64,000 nucleotides of DNA from Arthrobacter sp. CJ23 (GTDB lineage Bacteria > Actinomycetota > Actinomycetes > Actinomycetales > Micrococcaceae). A model generated the notes under the pieces. The model made no database searches and had not been told where the DNA came from. It saw only the letters and a program-made list of their open reading frames with translations. Below, piece after piece: positions 44,101 through 52,760 of this stretch (its first letter is position 1; the number at the start of each line of letters is the position of its first letter). The position numbers were made by a program, and so were the translations under genes. The DNA is taken from positions 1,922,001 through 1,986,000 of the forward strand of contig NZ_CP102950.1 of the NCBI RefSeq assembly GCF_024741795.1. The letters are read 5' to 3'.

Positions 44101-44161
44101 TGAGATCGGTTGCTGAGATCGGTTGCAAGCAACGATACGGATGAAAAGTGATCCTTGTCAA
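44101..44161 (-). promoter_or_regulatory. Promoter P1 with tandem TGAGATCGGTTGC operator (MHS transporter)
   Basis: Reading on the minus strand: TTGACA (44156-44161), an 18-base spacer, TATCGT (44132-44137), and then a 28-base block (44101-44128) of two adjacent 13-bp TGAGATCGGTTGC copies plus AA (given in plus-strand orientation). The operator covers the expected start point and downstream region, as in a repressor road-block. The block is shared with P2, P3 and P4. Confidence 0.75.
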
Positions 44162-44236
44162 CGTCTCGTGGGCTCGCGGCGCGGATATCGAAGACAGGCC
44201 TCCGACTCAGTGCCTAATCGCCTGACGGGGTTCACG

Positions 44237-44782
44237 TCAATCGACCGGAAGGGGCGCCTCATTGTTGAAGTCTTGGAAATGCACTCCTGACCAGGCGCAC
44301 TCCAGGCTGCCGTATACCGACCAGTAGTCATCCCAGTGGGCAAGTTTCCACTGGTCTCGCTCCAGTCCGCGGCGGGTGAGCCGCGTACGTAGAAGGTCTT
44401 GAGGTACCCGGACCCGTATTACGGTGATCGCCGGCGACGGCCATTGGAATTTCTCTGCCATGCGTCTCAGATAGTCTGGGTCTCCGAAATAGGCTCCAAA
44501 GGGAGCGTCAAGGACAACTGACCGGCCGAGACGCAGGTTTATCCCCGCCACGTCCATCAGAGTCTGGTACTCGAGGGGCAGCAAATTTCGGCGATAGTAG
44601 TCGTTGGACTCGCGGTCGCTGGGATCATGCCCGGTAGCGGTCAGCGCGAATTCGACGAAGCGGCCACTGACCCGGTCCTTGTCCAGGTACGCAGCCCCGT
44701 GCTCTTGTGCTGTTTGCTGGGCAATCGTTGTTTTCCCTGAGCCGGCAGGACCGATGACAATGAAGACTTTGGGGGCGGTCAT
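44237..44782 (-). CDS. Small P-loop kinase (gluconate-kinase-like AAA domain)
   Basis: A 181-residue P-loop protein with Walker A IGPAGSGKT near residue 9, AYLDKDRVSGRF, VVLDAPFG and a lid-like VRVPQDLLRTRLTRRGLERD. The size and motifs fit small sugar or sugar-acid kinases such as gluconokinase, but the family cannot be fixed. Its ATG overlaps the KDPG aldolase stop by 4 bases. A kinase feeding a phosphorylated 2-keto-3-deoxy acid to that aldolase is a reasonable inference. Confidence 0.75.
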   Translation of the reverse strand: MTAPKVFIVIGPAGSGKTTIAQQTAQEHGAAYLDKDRVSGRFVEFALTATGHDPSDRESNDYYRRNLLPLEYQTLMDVAGINLRLGRSVVLDAPFGAYFGDPDYLRRMAEKFQWPSPAITVIRVRVPQDLLRTRLTRRGLERDQWKLAHWDDYWSVYGSLECAWSGVHFQDFNNEAPLPVD

Positions 44783-45426
44783 TGGCGGGCCTCTGCTACA
44801 GCTGACAGGAACTCCTTGGCGGCCTCGGTGACGCGGGAGAAGTCGCCATCGGGTTGCCATGCTTTCGTCACGTAGCTGCCCACGCCGACGCCGGCCACGC
44901 CTGCCGCGAACCATTCGCCCACGTTCTCTACGGTTACGCCGCCAGCCGGCATGATCGGCAGATGCGCCAGCGGAGCCAGCACGGACTTCGCGTAGGAGAC
45001 TCCGCCGGCCTCTGTCGGGAAGAGCTTGATGATGTCGGCGCCTGCTTCGGCGGACTCAAGGAGCTCGGTTGGTGTATAGGCGCCGCTGATTGTCGGCACC
45101 TGGTACCGGTTTGCGGTACGGATCATCGCGGGGTTCAGCTGAGGACTGACGAGGAACTGAGCGCCGGCCCGAATGCATTCATACGCTGAGTGCTCGTCCA
45201 GCACTGTTCCGGCACCGATTGCCACTCCGGTGGAGCCGTGTTTGGCCGCGAGCCGACGGATCACGTCGACAGCGCCTGGAATTGAAAGCGTGATCTCGAG
45301 TGCCCGGAAACCTCCTTCGATAGCAGCTTCCGCAACGCGCTCGGCAACCTCCGCGTTCTCCAGCCGCACGATGAGGACGGCCCCTGACTCGTGGATGGTT
45401 TGCAGGGTGCGGAGTTTCTTGTGCAT
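44779..45426 (-). CDS. eda: KDPG/KHG aldolase
   Basis: A 215-residue class I aldolase that splits 2-keto-3-deoxy-6-phosphogluconate (or a 2-keto-4-hydroxy acid analogue) to pyruvate and an aldehyde. It has ALEITLSIPGAVDVI with the catalytic Glu, GAGTVLD, and the Schiff-base lysine in ADIIKLFPTEAGG, plus MPAGGVTVENVGEW. ATG 45426 follows GAGAGAGG. It is divergent from the MocA-LacI operon over 147 bases that contain promoter P2. It ties the region to sugar-acid breakdown. Confidence 0.88.
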   Translation of the reverse strand: MHKKLRTLQTIHESGAVLIVRLENAEVAERVAEAAIEGGFRALEITLSIPGAVDVIRRLAAKHGSTGVAIGAGTVLDEHSAYECIRAGAQFLVSPQLNPAMIRTANRYQVPTISGAYTPTELLESAEAGADIIKLFPTEAGGVSYAKSVLAPLAHLPIMPAGGVTVENVGEWFAAGVAGVGVGSYVTKAWQPDGDFSRVTEAAKEFLSAVAEARQ

Positions 45427-45496
45427 GTTGGCCTCTCTCTGGCCGGGTATCTCTTACTTCTTGAGCGACCCGACCCCTTGTTGGTGTTTAGTTCCG

Positions 45497-45555
45497 TTGA
45501 CAAACTCTCCCACCATCCATAGTGTTATTGCAACCGATCTCAGCAACCGATCTCA
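45497..45555 (+). promoter_or_regulatory. Promoter P2 with tandem operator (MocA-LacI operon)
   Basis: TTGACA (45497-45502), a 17-base spacer, TAGTGT (45520-45525), then the 28-base operator at 45528-45555, made of two copies of GCAACCGATCTCA (the complement of the P1 form). The operator ends just before the AAGGAGG ribosome site of the first gene. Since the operon includes the lacI-type gene, this implies autoregulation. Confidence 0.8.
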
Positions 45556-45573
45556 TGCAAGGAGGTATTGCGG

Positions 45574-46560
45574 TTGACTTACGTACGCACAATCATTCTT
45601 GGTGCTTCCCATTGGCATGTTCCGCTCTGCGCGCCGGCCATTGCCGAAGTGCACGAGGTGATCGGAGTCAGTGACGAGGATGTATCCCGCGTGCAGGTGC
45701 AGGACCTGGCCGAAGGCTGGGGGGCGCCGGTTGAAGCCGACTGGCAGAAGCTGGTTGATCTCCCTGATGTCGGACTTGCATATGTCTTTGGTCCCCATGA
45801 GGGTATGGCTGAAAAGTGTTTCGCCTTGATCGAGCGCAGTATTCCGTTCGTCGTGGAAAAGCCATTGGGCACTTCCCTTGACGAGCTTTCTGCCGTACGT
45901 CAGGCCGCCGAGGCTGCTGGCGTGCCTGTCACTGTCCCCCTGGTCCAGCGCGGCGGACCCACAGATCAGTGGCTTGCCAAGGCAGGACGGCCCGCTTACC
46001 AGCGAACCTCATTTATTGCTGGTCCACCATCCCGGTATCTCGATAATGCCAATCCCTGGATGCTCGACCCGGTCAAGGCGGGCGGGGGGTGTCTGGCGAA
46101 CCTGGGTCCACATTTTGTTGAGCTGTTCCTCAGGGGCAGCGGCGAGACTGCAGCACATGTGGACTCCCGGCTCTCATCGTTTCTTCACAGCCAGGCTGTC
46201 GAGGATCATGCCACCCTCATCATCACGACGCCGGAGGGACGCGAAGCCATAGTGGAAGTTGGCTATGCATTCCCTGGCTCGCCGCTTAAGCGCTACTGCA
46301 GCTTCACCTCGGTCGGTGAGGCAGGATTCGCCTCAGTTGATTCGGACGGTACAGCTACGTTCACGGCATTGGATGGCACCACGGAGGTCGACAAGATCAA
46401 TGTGGATAGCGACCCTCTTTACGATCCGTTCGTGCGCAGCGTCGCCCGGACGCTGGATGATGGATTCCGGGGCCTGCCGACGCTGGCCCAGCTCGAAAAT
46501 GTCATGCGCCCCATTTGGCAGGCCTATGACGACCAGCACGGAGGAAGAGAACATGCCTGA
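45574..46560 (+). CDS. Gfo/Idh/MocA-family oxidoreductase (1)
   Basis: A 328-residue NAD(P)-dependent sugar or cyclitol dehydrogenase family member. The Rossmann start is RTIILGASHWHVPL rather than the usual GxGxxG. The family's EKP motif is present in FVVEKPLG, and GGGCLANLGPHFVELF is the substrate-domain motif. The TTG at 45574 is preferred over the one at 45568 because AAGGAGG then has an 8-base gap. Its stop overlaps the start of the LacI gene (ATGCCTGA). First gene of a six-gene operon. Confidence 0.82.
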   Translation: MTYVRTIILGASHWHVPLCAPAIAEVHEVIGVSDEDVSRVQVQDLAEGWGAPVEADWQKLVDLPDVGLAYVFGPHEGMAEKCFALIERSIPFVVEKPLGTSLDELSAVRQAAEAAGVPVTVPLVQRGGPTDQWLAKAGRPAYQRTSFIAGPPSRYLDNANPWMLDPVKAGGGCLANLGPHFVELFLRGSGETAAHVDSRLSSFLHSQAVEDHATLIITTPEGREAIVEVGYAFPGSPLKRYCSFTSVGEAGFASVDSDGTATFTALDGTTEVDKINVDSDPLYDPFVRSVARTLDDGFRGLPTLAQLENVMRPIWQAYDDQHGGREHA

Positions 46561-47548
46561 TCTGAGTATCGACGTCGTTGCAAAAGCTGCCGGTGTCCAT
46601 CGGTCAACGGTCTCCCGGGCGTTCTCACGCCCTGAGGCGGTAAAGAGTGAAACACGCGAGCACATCCTCCGAGTCGCCGAGGAGCTTGGCTACACGATGA
46701 GTCCACTCGCCCAGGCCCTTCGGACAAAGACCAGCACGTTCATCCCGCTGATCGTGCCGGACATTACTAACCCCTTCTTTGCAGAACTTGCCAAGACGAT
46801 GACACAGGCCGCTGACGAGCGCGGATACCAGCTACTGCTCTGCGTCACCAACGGGGACCCGGCCAAAACCGACGGATACTTCACCGCCATGCAGGCCATG
46901 TATGCCCCCTTCGGCATCGTCGCGCCGTCCACAAAGGTCGATACCGAGGCCATGAAACGCTTCGACTTCGGCCACAAGGTTGTGGTGATCGACCGGGTTG
47001 AAGGGGACGATGCCGTCCCAACGGTCACCGTCGACAGCCGCCGCGGAATCATGATCGCCCTGGAGCACCTGCACTCTCTGGGGCACACCTCGATCGGCTA
47101 CGTATCCGGCATCGCCGGAACGCACACCGCCCAGGACCGGATGGACGCCTATTTGGAGCTGTCCGCCGAGAGCGGCAGCGCACCTGTCGTGCTGGACAGC
47201 GGGTCGGATCTGGATGCGGGCACGCGCGGGGCAGAACATTACCTCGAGATGGACAATCCTCCAACGGCAATTATCGCGGCCAATGACATGGTGGCCTTTG
47301 CTGTCATCTCGGCACTCGGCCAACGTGGCGTAAGGGTACCGGAGGACGTGTCGGTCATCGGCTTCGACGGTCTCGCTCTCGGCGCCCGGTTCAACCCTCC
47401 TCTGACCACGGTTCGCCAGCCGATTGCCGACATGGGACACATCGCCATCGAACTGGCTGAGAAGCAGAACATTGACGGCTCCGTGGACCACATCGTCCTC
47501 GAACCTCAGCTTCTGGTCCGCGGCTCCACCTCTGGACCACGCAAATGA
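46553..47548 (+). CDS. LacI-family transcriptional regulator
   Basis: A 331-residue LacI regulator: HTH and hinge at residues 1-60 (SIDVVAKAAGVHRSTVSRAF, ELGYTMSPLAQALRTK) and a periplasmic-binding-like sugar domain (IPLIVPDITNPFFAELA, YVSGIAGTHTAQDRMDAY, VIGFDGLALGARFNPPLTTV). ATG 46553 follows GGAGGAAG. It is the only DNA-binding regulator encoded between 41.5 and 59 kb. It is therefore the likely reader of the four shared tandem operators. Confidence 0.92.
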   Translation: MPDLSIDVVAKAAGVHRSTVSRAFSRPEAVKSETREHILRVAEELGYTMSPLAQALRTKTSTFIPLIVPDITNPFFAELAKTMTQAADERGYQLLLCVTNGDPAKTDGYFTAMQAMYAPFGIVAPSTKVDTEAMKRFDFGHKVVVIDRVEGDDAVPTVTVDSRRGIMIALEHLHSLGHTSIGYVSGIAGTHTAQDRMDAYLELSAESGSAPVVLDSGSDLDAGTRGAEHYLEMDNPPTAIIAANDMVAFAVISALGQRGVRVPEDVSVIGFDGLALGARFNPPLTTVRQPIADMGHIAIELAEKQNIDGSVDHIVLEPQLLVRGSTSGPRK

Positions 47549-48111
47549 CCAGGGGACAGGAGTCAACGCTCCGGCGCCTGCCAGGGCTCCAGCACACAGA
47601 CCATGTCGGCCTGACAGTGCCAAACCTTGAGGAAGGCATCCGCTTCTTCGTCGAAGTCCTCGGAGCTGAGGAGCTCTACCGCTCCGAACGCGGGCCCGAC
47701 GAAGAATTCATGCCCACAAATTTCGAAGTCCCGGCAGATGCCAAGCTCACGCTCGCAATGTTGCGCCTGCCACCAAACCTCAACATCGAGCTTTTCGAAT
47801 GGAGCAGCGCTGAGCGCCGTGATACCCCGCCGCGGCACTGCGACGCCGGCGGCCACCACTTGTGCTTCGTCGTGGACGACGTCGACGAAGCGATCGAAGT
47901 GCTGCAGGCAACACCTGGAGTACGCGTGCTCGGCGAGCGCAAAGAAGTCGCTGGCGACAGCCCCCGAGTAGCCGGCAATCGCTGGACATACTTCATCACC
48001 CCTTGGGGATTGCTGATGGAAATCGTGGATCGATCCCGCGTCGCAGCCCCGCCCCGGCTCGTCGGTCCCACGGACTGGGCAGCACCTCCAAACATTTCAG
48101 AAAGGACATAA
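47545..48111 (+). CDS. VOC-superfamily (glyoxalase-fold) protein (1)
   Basis: A 188-residue vicinal-oxygen-chelate protein: HTDHVGLTVPNLEEGIRFF (first metal His), NIELFEWSS (Glu), GGHHLCFVVDDVDEAI (second His) and GLLMEIVDR (second Glu). So a full metal site is present in one chain. Its ATG overlaps the LacI stop by 4 bases. Members act as lyases, epimerases or dioxygenases; here possibly an epimerase or lyase on a keto-sugar intermediate. The activity is unknown. Confidence 0.82.
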   Translation: MTRGQESTLRRLPGLQHTDHVGLTVPNLEEGIRFFVEVLGAEELYRSERGPDEEFMPTNFEVPADAKLTLAMLRLPPNLNIELFEWSSAERRDTPPRHCDAGGHHLCFVVDDVDEAIEVLQATPGVRVLGERKEVAGDSPRVAGNRWTYFITPWGLLMEIVDRSRVAAPPRLVGPTDWAAPPNISERT

Positions 48112-48114
48112 ACA

Positions 48115-49014
48115 ATGCGGCTTGCCGGTCACACACTAGGCACCCCGGACCACACGGTTCCCCAAGCACTTGATCTATTCCGAGCCGCAGGGCTCGATGC
48201 CGCCGAAGTCATCTACCAGAATGACTACAAATCAGGATTGCCATTAGGTGATCGGCGTGCCGCGATGGAGGCACTGGAAGCGGCCGAAAGCGCAGGGATA
48301 CCCATCGTGGGCCTGACGCCTTACACAACCGCCATCAACTCACTGGACGACGCGGAATGGCGCACAGCAGTCGATGAATTCCGTGGCGCCATAGAAACCG
48401 CACACCTGCTCGGCGCTGACCGGGTTCGTGTCTATGCTGGTTCGTGGCACCCCGGGGACAACGACCACGCGGCGCGTTGGGTAAAACTGCGTGAAGCATT
48501 GGAGACCCTCGCGCCTGAAGCAGACCAGGCCGGGGTTCGCCTTTGCGTGGAAAACCATTTCGGCACCATGACCCAGACCGCGGCGGACACCGCTGCCCTT
48601 GTCCGGGAAATTGCTCATCCGGCCGTCCGCGTTCTCTATGACCAGGCGAACCTGACATTCACCCACGACGAGACGTTCGAACAGGCCCTCGCTGTTCAAG
48701 GTGACCTGATCGGTCACGTTCACGTGAAGGACCTCGTCTTCACTGATCCCAACGCGGCCTTCCGCGCCACTGAAACAGCCCGGGTCAACGCTTCCGAGCG
48801 AGCCGTCCGGTCCCGCGTCGTCGGAAGCGGCGTCGTTCCATGGTCTCAAATTCTCGCCGGGTTGCTGCAGCATGGCTACGACGACGTGCTGAGCATCGAG
48901 CTCGAGTACCGTTGGCACCCGCAAGACCTCCCTGCGCCCGAGGACGGATTCCGCGAATCCGCCGCCGTCCTGCGCTCAATGCTCTCTGATCTGGCTAAAG
49001 TGAGGAACGCCTGA
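48115..49014 (+). CDS. Sugar phosphate isomerase/epimerase (TIM barrel)
   Basis: A 299-residue xylose-isomerase-like TIM barrel. VRLCVENHFGTMTQT, VRVLYDQANLTFTHDE, GHVHVKDLVFTD and DDVLSIELEYRWHP carry the metal ligands. ATG 48115 follows AAAGGA. The downstream MocA gene starts on its last base (TGATG), so translation is coupled. Together with the MocA proteins it suggests an oxidise-isomerise-cleave sequence on an unusual sugar. Confidence 0.85.
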   Translation: MRLAGHTLGTPDHTVPQALDLFRAAGLDAAEVIYQNDYKSGLPLGDRRAAMEALEAAESAGIPIVGLTPYTTAINSLDDAEWRTAVDEFRGAIETAHLLGADRVRVYAGSWHPGDNDHAARWVKLREALETLAPEADQAGVRLCVENHFGTMTQTAADTAALVREIAHPAVRVLYDQANLTFTHDETFEQALAVQGDLIGHVHVKDLVFTDPNAAFRATETARVNASERAVRSRVVGSGVVPWSQILAGLLQHGYDDVLSIELEYRWHPQDLPAPEDGFRESAAVLRSMLSDLAKVRNA

Positions 49015-50006
49015 TGAACACCACCCGTCTCCGTGTCGGAGTTGTCGGCGCGGGCAACATCGCCACCATTGCCCAATTACCCACCCTCGTACAACGCGAT
49101 GACGTTGAGTTGGCCGCTCTGGTGTCCCGGCGTGAGGATCCAGGCAATCTGGTCCGGCGCTGGGGCTTCAACGCCGCTTACAAAACAGTAGAGGACATGC
49201 TGGATTCGCAGGAGCTGGACGCAGTCTTCGTCCTCACGCCGCGGTCCGAGCACGCCCACGCCGTCCAGTTGTGCCTGAGCCGTGACGTCGACGTGTTCTG
49301 CGAAAAGCCATTGGCCCCGGCAACCGATGAAGCAGAACGTCTGGCAGACCTCGCCGACGAGCGGGGCCGCATCCTGATGGTGGACTTCAACCGCCGCTAT
49401 GCGCCCGTCTATACCGCCGGCCGGGAAGTCTTTGGCGCCAAAGGCGCCACCTTCTGCGTCGCCCAGAAAAACCGCCCTGGATCGGAATACCGTGCGACAT
49501 TCGAGAACGCCATTCACATGGTCGATCTCCTCCGCTGGTACTGCGGCGGCGAGCCGGTGGACGTCGCCGCGCACGCCGCCGGTGACGACCCTTGGGAAGA
49601 AGACGGCGTCGCAGCAACTATCCGCTTCAGTACCGGGAACACGGGCGTCCTGATGGCAGCCCGTACGGCAGGTGCATGGAACGAAAAATTGGACGCCTAC
49701 GGCGACGGAAAGACCGTCGAAGTCAGGGCACCGGAGACGGTTTCGACCACTGTCAAGGGTGTCACCACATCGCGGGAACTTAGCGCCGAAGCCTATGGCT
49801 GGGCTACTGCGACAGACACTCTGGGATTTTCGGCCGCCGTTCATCATTTCCTTGACCGGGTTGCTGACAGGGCGCAGCCGCTTACCTCAGGCCGGGAAGC
49901 TGTCCATACCCAACGCTTGCTCGACCGGATTCTCGCTGCCGCCGGTTTGCCGACAGAAGAGCAAGCCGGTCGGGAATGGGCCAGCCACGCAGTAAACGGA
50001 AGCTAA
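49014..50006 (+). CDS. Gfo/Idh/MocA-family oxidoreductase (2)
   Basis: A 330-residue NAD(P)-dependent dehydrogenase with RVGVVGAGNIATIAQLP, VFCEKPLAPATDEAERL and NRPGSEYRATFENAIHMVDL, where the conserved catalytic-region His lies in the last block. The start overlaps the isomerase stop. The sequence differs clearly from MocA (1), so the two probably act at different steps or positions of the substrate. Confidence 0.88.
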   Translation: MNTTRLRVGVVGAGNIATIAQLPTLVQRDDVELAALVSRREDPGNLVRRWGFNAAYKTVEDMLDSQELDAVFVLTPRSEHAHAVQLCLSRDVDVFCEKPLAPATDEAERLADLADERGRILMVDFNRRYAPVYTAGREVFGAKGATFCVAQKNRPGSEYRATFENAIHMVDLLRWYCGGEPVDVAAHAAGDDPWEEDGVAATIRFSTGNTGVLMAARTAGAWNEKLDAYGDGKTVEVRAPETVSTTVKGVTTSRELSAEAYGWATATDTLGFSAAVHHFLDRVADRAQPLTSGREAVHTQRLLDRILAAAGLPTEEQAGREWASHAVNGS

Positions 50007-50242
50007 CAACCAAACGAGCTCTCCCATTCTCCATTGCACTTCCAGTCCTTGATGCGGGCACTGAGGAACCGTGGCTTGAACAAACCTGCTGAAAAGACGG
50101 AGGTGCAAACATAGCTCTATTTCGCCTGCGTCAGGGCAGACCACACATCGGGGGAGCGGGGAGACAGCCGTTACGGGGCCGGCTCGCCGCGCTTGCCGGC
50201 ATCCTGCTGGTCGCGTTCAGCGCCAGAGAAGCGGTTTCGGCG

Positions 50243-51397
50243 GTGTCCCCGCTCCTTGGTCCAATAAGCGAGGACCTTCCCCTCGACGCGGTGACGACAG
50301 GGATCCTTGGGATGCTGCCGACCGCCGGCTTCGCAGTGATGGGCTTCCTGGCTCCGCCGCTCCTCCGGCGTATCGAGCTGGAACACCTGCTACTGGTCTC
50401 GATCCTGCTGACAACATTTGGTCAGGTCGGCCGCGCACTGGGATGGAACATCCCGGCATTCTTGGTGTTCACCTGGATCGCGATGCTCGGGATCGGGGTG
50501 GTCAATGTGGTGATTCCGCCTCTGCTGATGAAGTACTTTCCCGACAAGACCGGGATCCTGGCAACGCTCCACATCACTCTCCTGGGCGCCAGCACGGCTG
50601 TGGCCGCCCAATCTGCCATACCCCTGGGCAATCTTTATGGCTGGCGGTTCTCCATCGGCATCTGGGCGGCCGTCAGCGCGGTCGCTGCGATGCCTTGGCT
50701 GATTCTTCTTGCAGGTAAGCGGACTGTTGCCCGCTCCAAGACATCACCAGCCCACGATGGGCCGTCTCCTCCTGCGAACGCGATCAAACCCTGGAGATCA
50801 TCAATTGGCTGGGGTGCAGCACTGATCTTCGCTGGTTGCTCGAGCAATACTTTTGCGGCGCTCAGTTGGCTTCCGGCTGTTCTTGTCGACAGAGGAATGA
50901 GTCAGGAAACCGCTGGATCCATGCTGGCGCTCTATTCAATCCTCACCGTGCCTGTCGCCCGGATTGTGCCCCTGGTAGTGGTGAGAATGCCTCGCCCGCC
51001 ACCCGTCGCAATCCTGTTTGTCGTCGCATTCGCCATCGGTTACGGAGGCATCATTTTTGCTCCACCAGCCTCTGCAGTGGTCTGGGTCGTCATAGCTGGC
51101 CTTGGCCAAGGCGCGTACTCCTTCGCGTTCACGATGATCAATAAGCGAACACGAACGCAATCCGGCTCAGGGATCCTATCCGGGTTCGCCCAGGGAGTGG
51201 GCTACGCCCTCGCGAGCGTTGGCCCGTTCCTTTTTGGGCTCCTGCATCATCCAGGGGACGGCTGGCTGCCCTCGTTTGGCATGCTCGGAGCCTGGCTCGC
51301 GGTGCTTTCGGTAGGAGCCGTGATGGTCGACAAGCCGCGCTTGCTCGAAGACGCCTTCCGGGTTGCACGCCCAGGCGCCAACGAAGCAAGAAACTGA
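50243..51397 (+). CDS. MFS transporter (CynX/NimT-like); start uncertain
   Basis: From the first standard start (GTG 50243) the gene gives 384 residues, but that cuts the first membrane helix in half. The frame is open back to 50093. The stretch RLAALAGILLVAFSAREAVS before the GTG is the normal first helix of this MFS family. There is no ATG, GTG or TTG in that part. A strong GGAGGT stands 6 bases before an ATA at 50111, which would give 428 residues. The rest shows 11 further membrane segments. It is the last gene of the P2 operon, probably a sugar or acid carrier. Confidence 0.8.
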   Translation: MSPLLGPISEDLPLDAVTTGILGMLPTAGFAVMGFLAPPLLRRIELEHLLLVSILLTTFGQVGRALGWNIPAFLVFTWIAMLGIGVVNVVIPPLLMKYFPDKTGILATLHITLLGASTAVAAQSAIPLGNLYGWRFSIGIWAAVSAVAAMPWLILLAGKRTVARSKTSPAHDGPSPPANAIKPWRSSIGWGAALIFAGCSSNTFAALSWLPAVLVDRGMSQETAGSMLALYSILTVPVARIVPLVVVRMPRPPPVAILFVVAFAIGYGGIIFAPPASAVVWVVIAGLGQGAYSFAFTMINKRTRTQSGSGILSGFAQGVGYALASVGPFLFGLLHHPGDGWLPSFGMLGAWLAVLSVGAVMVDKPRLLEDAFRVARPGANEARN

Positions 51398-51489
51398 TGC
51401 AGAGCCCGGCTGCAGCAAGTCACAAAACCGAAATAATCTACGCAGACAACGAGAACGCCTGGCCCCCGAAACCCGAACCACATAGATCA

Positions 51490-51577
51490 TTGACAGATCC
51501 TTCTTGGGACCATAAGTTTATTGCAACCGATCTCAGCAATCGATCTCACTGACACTAAAAGAACGTAACCGATCTCA
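51490..51577 (+). promoter_or_regulatory. Promoter P3 with tandem operator (MocA-SDR-VOC unit)
   Basis: TTGACA (51490-51495), a 17-base spacer, TAAGTT (51513-51518), then the tandem operator at 51521-51548 (second copy with one change, CAATCGATC). A third half-site, TAACCGATCTCA, follows at 51566-51577, just before the ribosome site of the leader ORF. Same architecture as P1, P2 and P4. Confidence 0.8.
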
Positions 51578-51590
51578 AGGGAGAGACATT

Positions 51591-51641
51591 ATGGTCAACT
51601 GCTTTGTCCCTGGCATCATCTTCGGCGTACCGACATCATGA
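51591..51641 (+). CDS. 16-residue leader ORF coupled to MocA (3)
   Basis: MVNCFVPGIIFGVPTS follows the ribosome site AAGGGAGAG. Its TGA overlaps the ATG of the next gene (ATGA). The downstream MocA gene has no ribosome site of its own, so this short frame probably delivers ribosomes to it. No function of the peptide itself is suggested. Confidence 0.45.
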   Translation: MVNCFVPGIIFGVPTS

Positions 51642-52663
51642 CGGCGACGGCACATGGCCCGCGCGTCGCCGTCGTGGGGGCGGCTGGCTGGGCCGGATCA
51701 CGGCACGCGCGGGCATTCGCTGCGGCAGGTGCCAATGTCACCATCCTTGTGGAGAACGACGGGCGCGGCGTTGCCCTCGCTCAGGAGCTGGGCGCACAGC
51801 TGGTGCCCAGTACCGCGGAACTACACCCCGAAGACTTGGACCTGGTAGTCGTAGCGCTACCGACCACCATGCAACCGGCCATATGCGCAGACCTGCTGAA
51901 CAGGGGATTCCGAGTGTTGACTGAAAAGCCGGTGGCCGCAGATGCCGAGGGTGCTGCCGTCCTGGCTGCCGCTTGGGGCGTTAACGAGAGGCTCATGGTC
52001 GGGTATACGCTCCACCAACATCCCGCCGGCACACTTGTCTCTCAATGGATCAGGAACAAGAACGTGATCGCCGTGTCTGTTCGTTCCGTCGCCCATAAAC
52101 AGAACGTCCACTCATGGCGCGCTGACCCGAAGGAGGGCGGCGTCGCTGTAGTGAATGGCATTCACGCCATCGAATTAGTCTCATCGTGGTTTGACGGCTA
52201 CCCGAAAGTACTGGCCAGCAGCGCCAGCAGCAGCCTCTATGGGTCACCGGTACCGGAGCACGTCGTCTCCACCCTCGAATTTCCTGAGGGCGTCATATTC
52301 ACCATGCAGAGCTACTGGTCTCCCTGGAAGGAACCTCAAGGCCTCAATCAGGGCGACTGGAGCCTCACCATCGACGTCCTGGCCACTGAGGGCCGGATGT
52401 TATGGTCCAACGACTCCCTTCACGTGTGGGAGCGTGACGGTGGCCAGTATGACACGACCTTCGAGCCCTCCGACCTCTTCCTTCGCCAAGCTGAGATGGC
52501 GCTGAAGTTTTGCACGGGTGGAACCCCTGCAGTCACATTCGCCCAGGCACTCCGCGCTACGGAAATCGCCGATGCAGTCCTGGCAGCCGCAACATCCAGA
52601 GCTGAAGGCATGGTCGCCCCGTCGCATCACCAAAAACCTGAACAACAGGCAACCGTCGACTGA
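51638..52663 (+). CDS. Gfo/Idh/MocA-family oxidoreductase (3)
   Basis: A 341-residue dehydrogenase with VAVVGAAGWAGSRHARAF as the Rossmann start, LTEKPVAADAEGAAVL for the EKP motif, and GGVAVVNGIHAIELV in the substrate domain, where the His lies. The start at 51638 overlaps the stop of a 16-codon leader ORF. It is the first main gene behind promoter P3. It is more distant from MocA (1) and (2) than a recent duplicate would be. Confidence 0.85.
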   Translation: MTATAHGPRVAVVGAAGWAGSRHARAFAAAGANVTILVENDGRGVALAQELGAQLVPSTAELHPEDLDLVVVALPTTMQPAICADLLNRGFRVLTEKPVAADAEGAAVLAAAWGVNERLMVGYTLHQHPAGTLVSQWIRNKNVIAVSVRSVAHKQNVHSWRADPKEGGVAVVNGIHAIELVSSWFDGYPKVLASSASSSLYGSPVPEHVVSTLEFPEGVIFTMQSYWSPWKEPQGLNQGDWSLTIDVLATEGRMLWSNDSLHVWERDGGQYDTTFEPSDLFLRQAEMALKFCTGGTPAVTFAQALRATEIADAVLAAATSRAEGMVAPSHHQKPEQQATVD

Positions 52664-52688
52664 ACAGCCCTAATTAAGGAACTTAGAC

Positions 52689-52760
52689 ATGAAGCGAGCA
52701 ACTCACGCTCCGACCGCAGGAGAACCGCGGCGCAGCCGCATCCAGAGTGGGGAAAACTGA
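52689..52760 (+). CDS. 23-residue leader ORF coupled to SDR
   Basis: ATG 52689 after AAGGAAC opens a basic 23-residue frame whose TGA overlaps the SDR ATG (TGATG). Same arrangement as the ORFs at 51591 and 53669. It may be a coupling leader or chance; the peptide has no recognisable features. Confidence 0.35.
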   Translation: MKRATHAPTAGEPRRSRIQSGEN

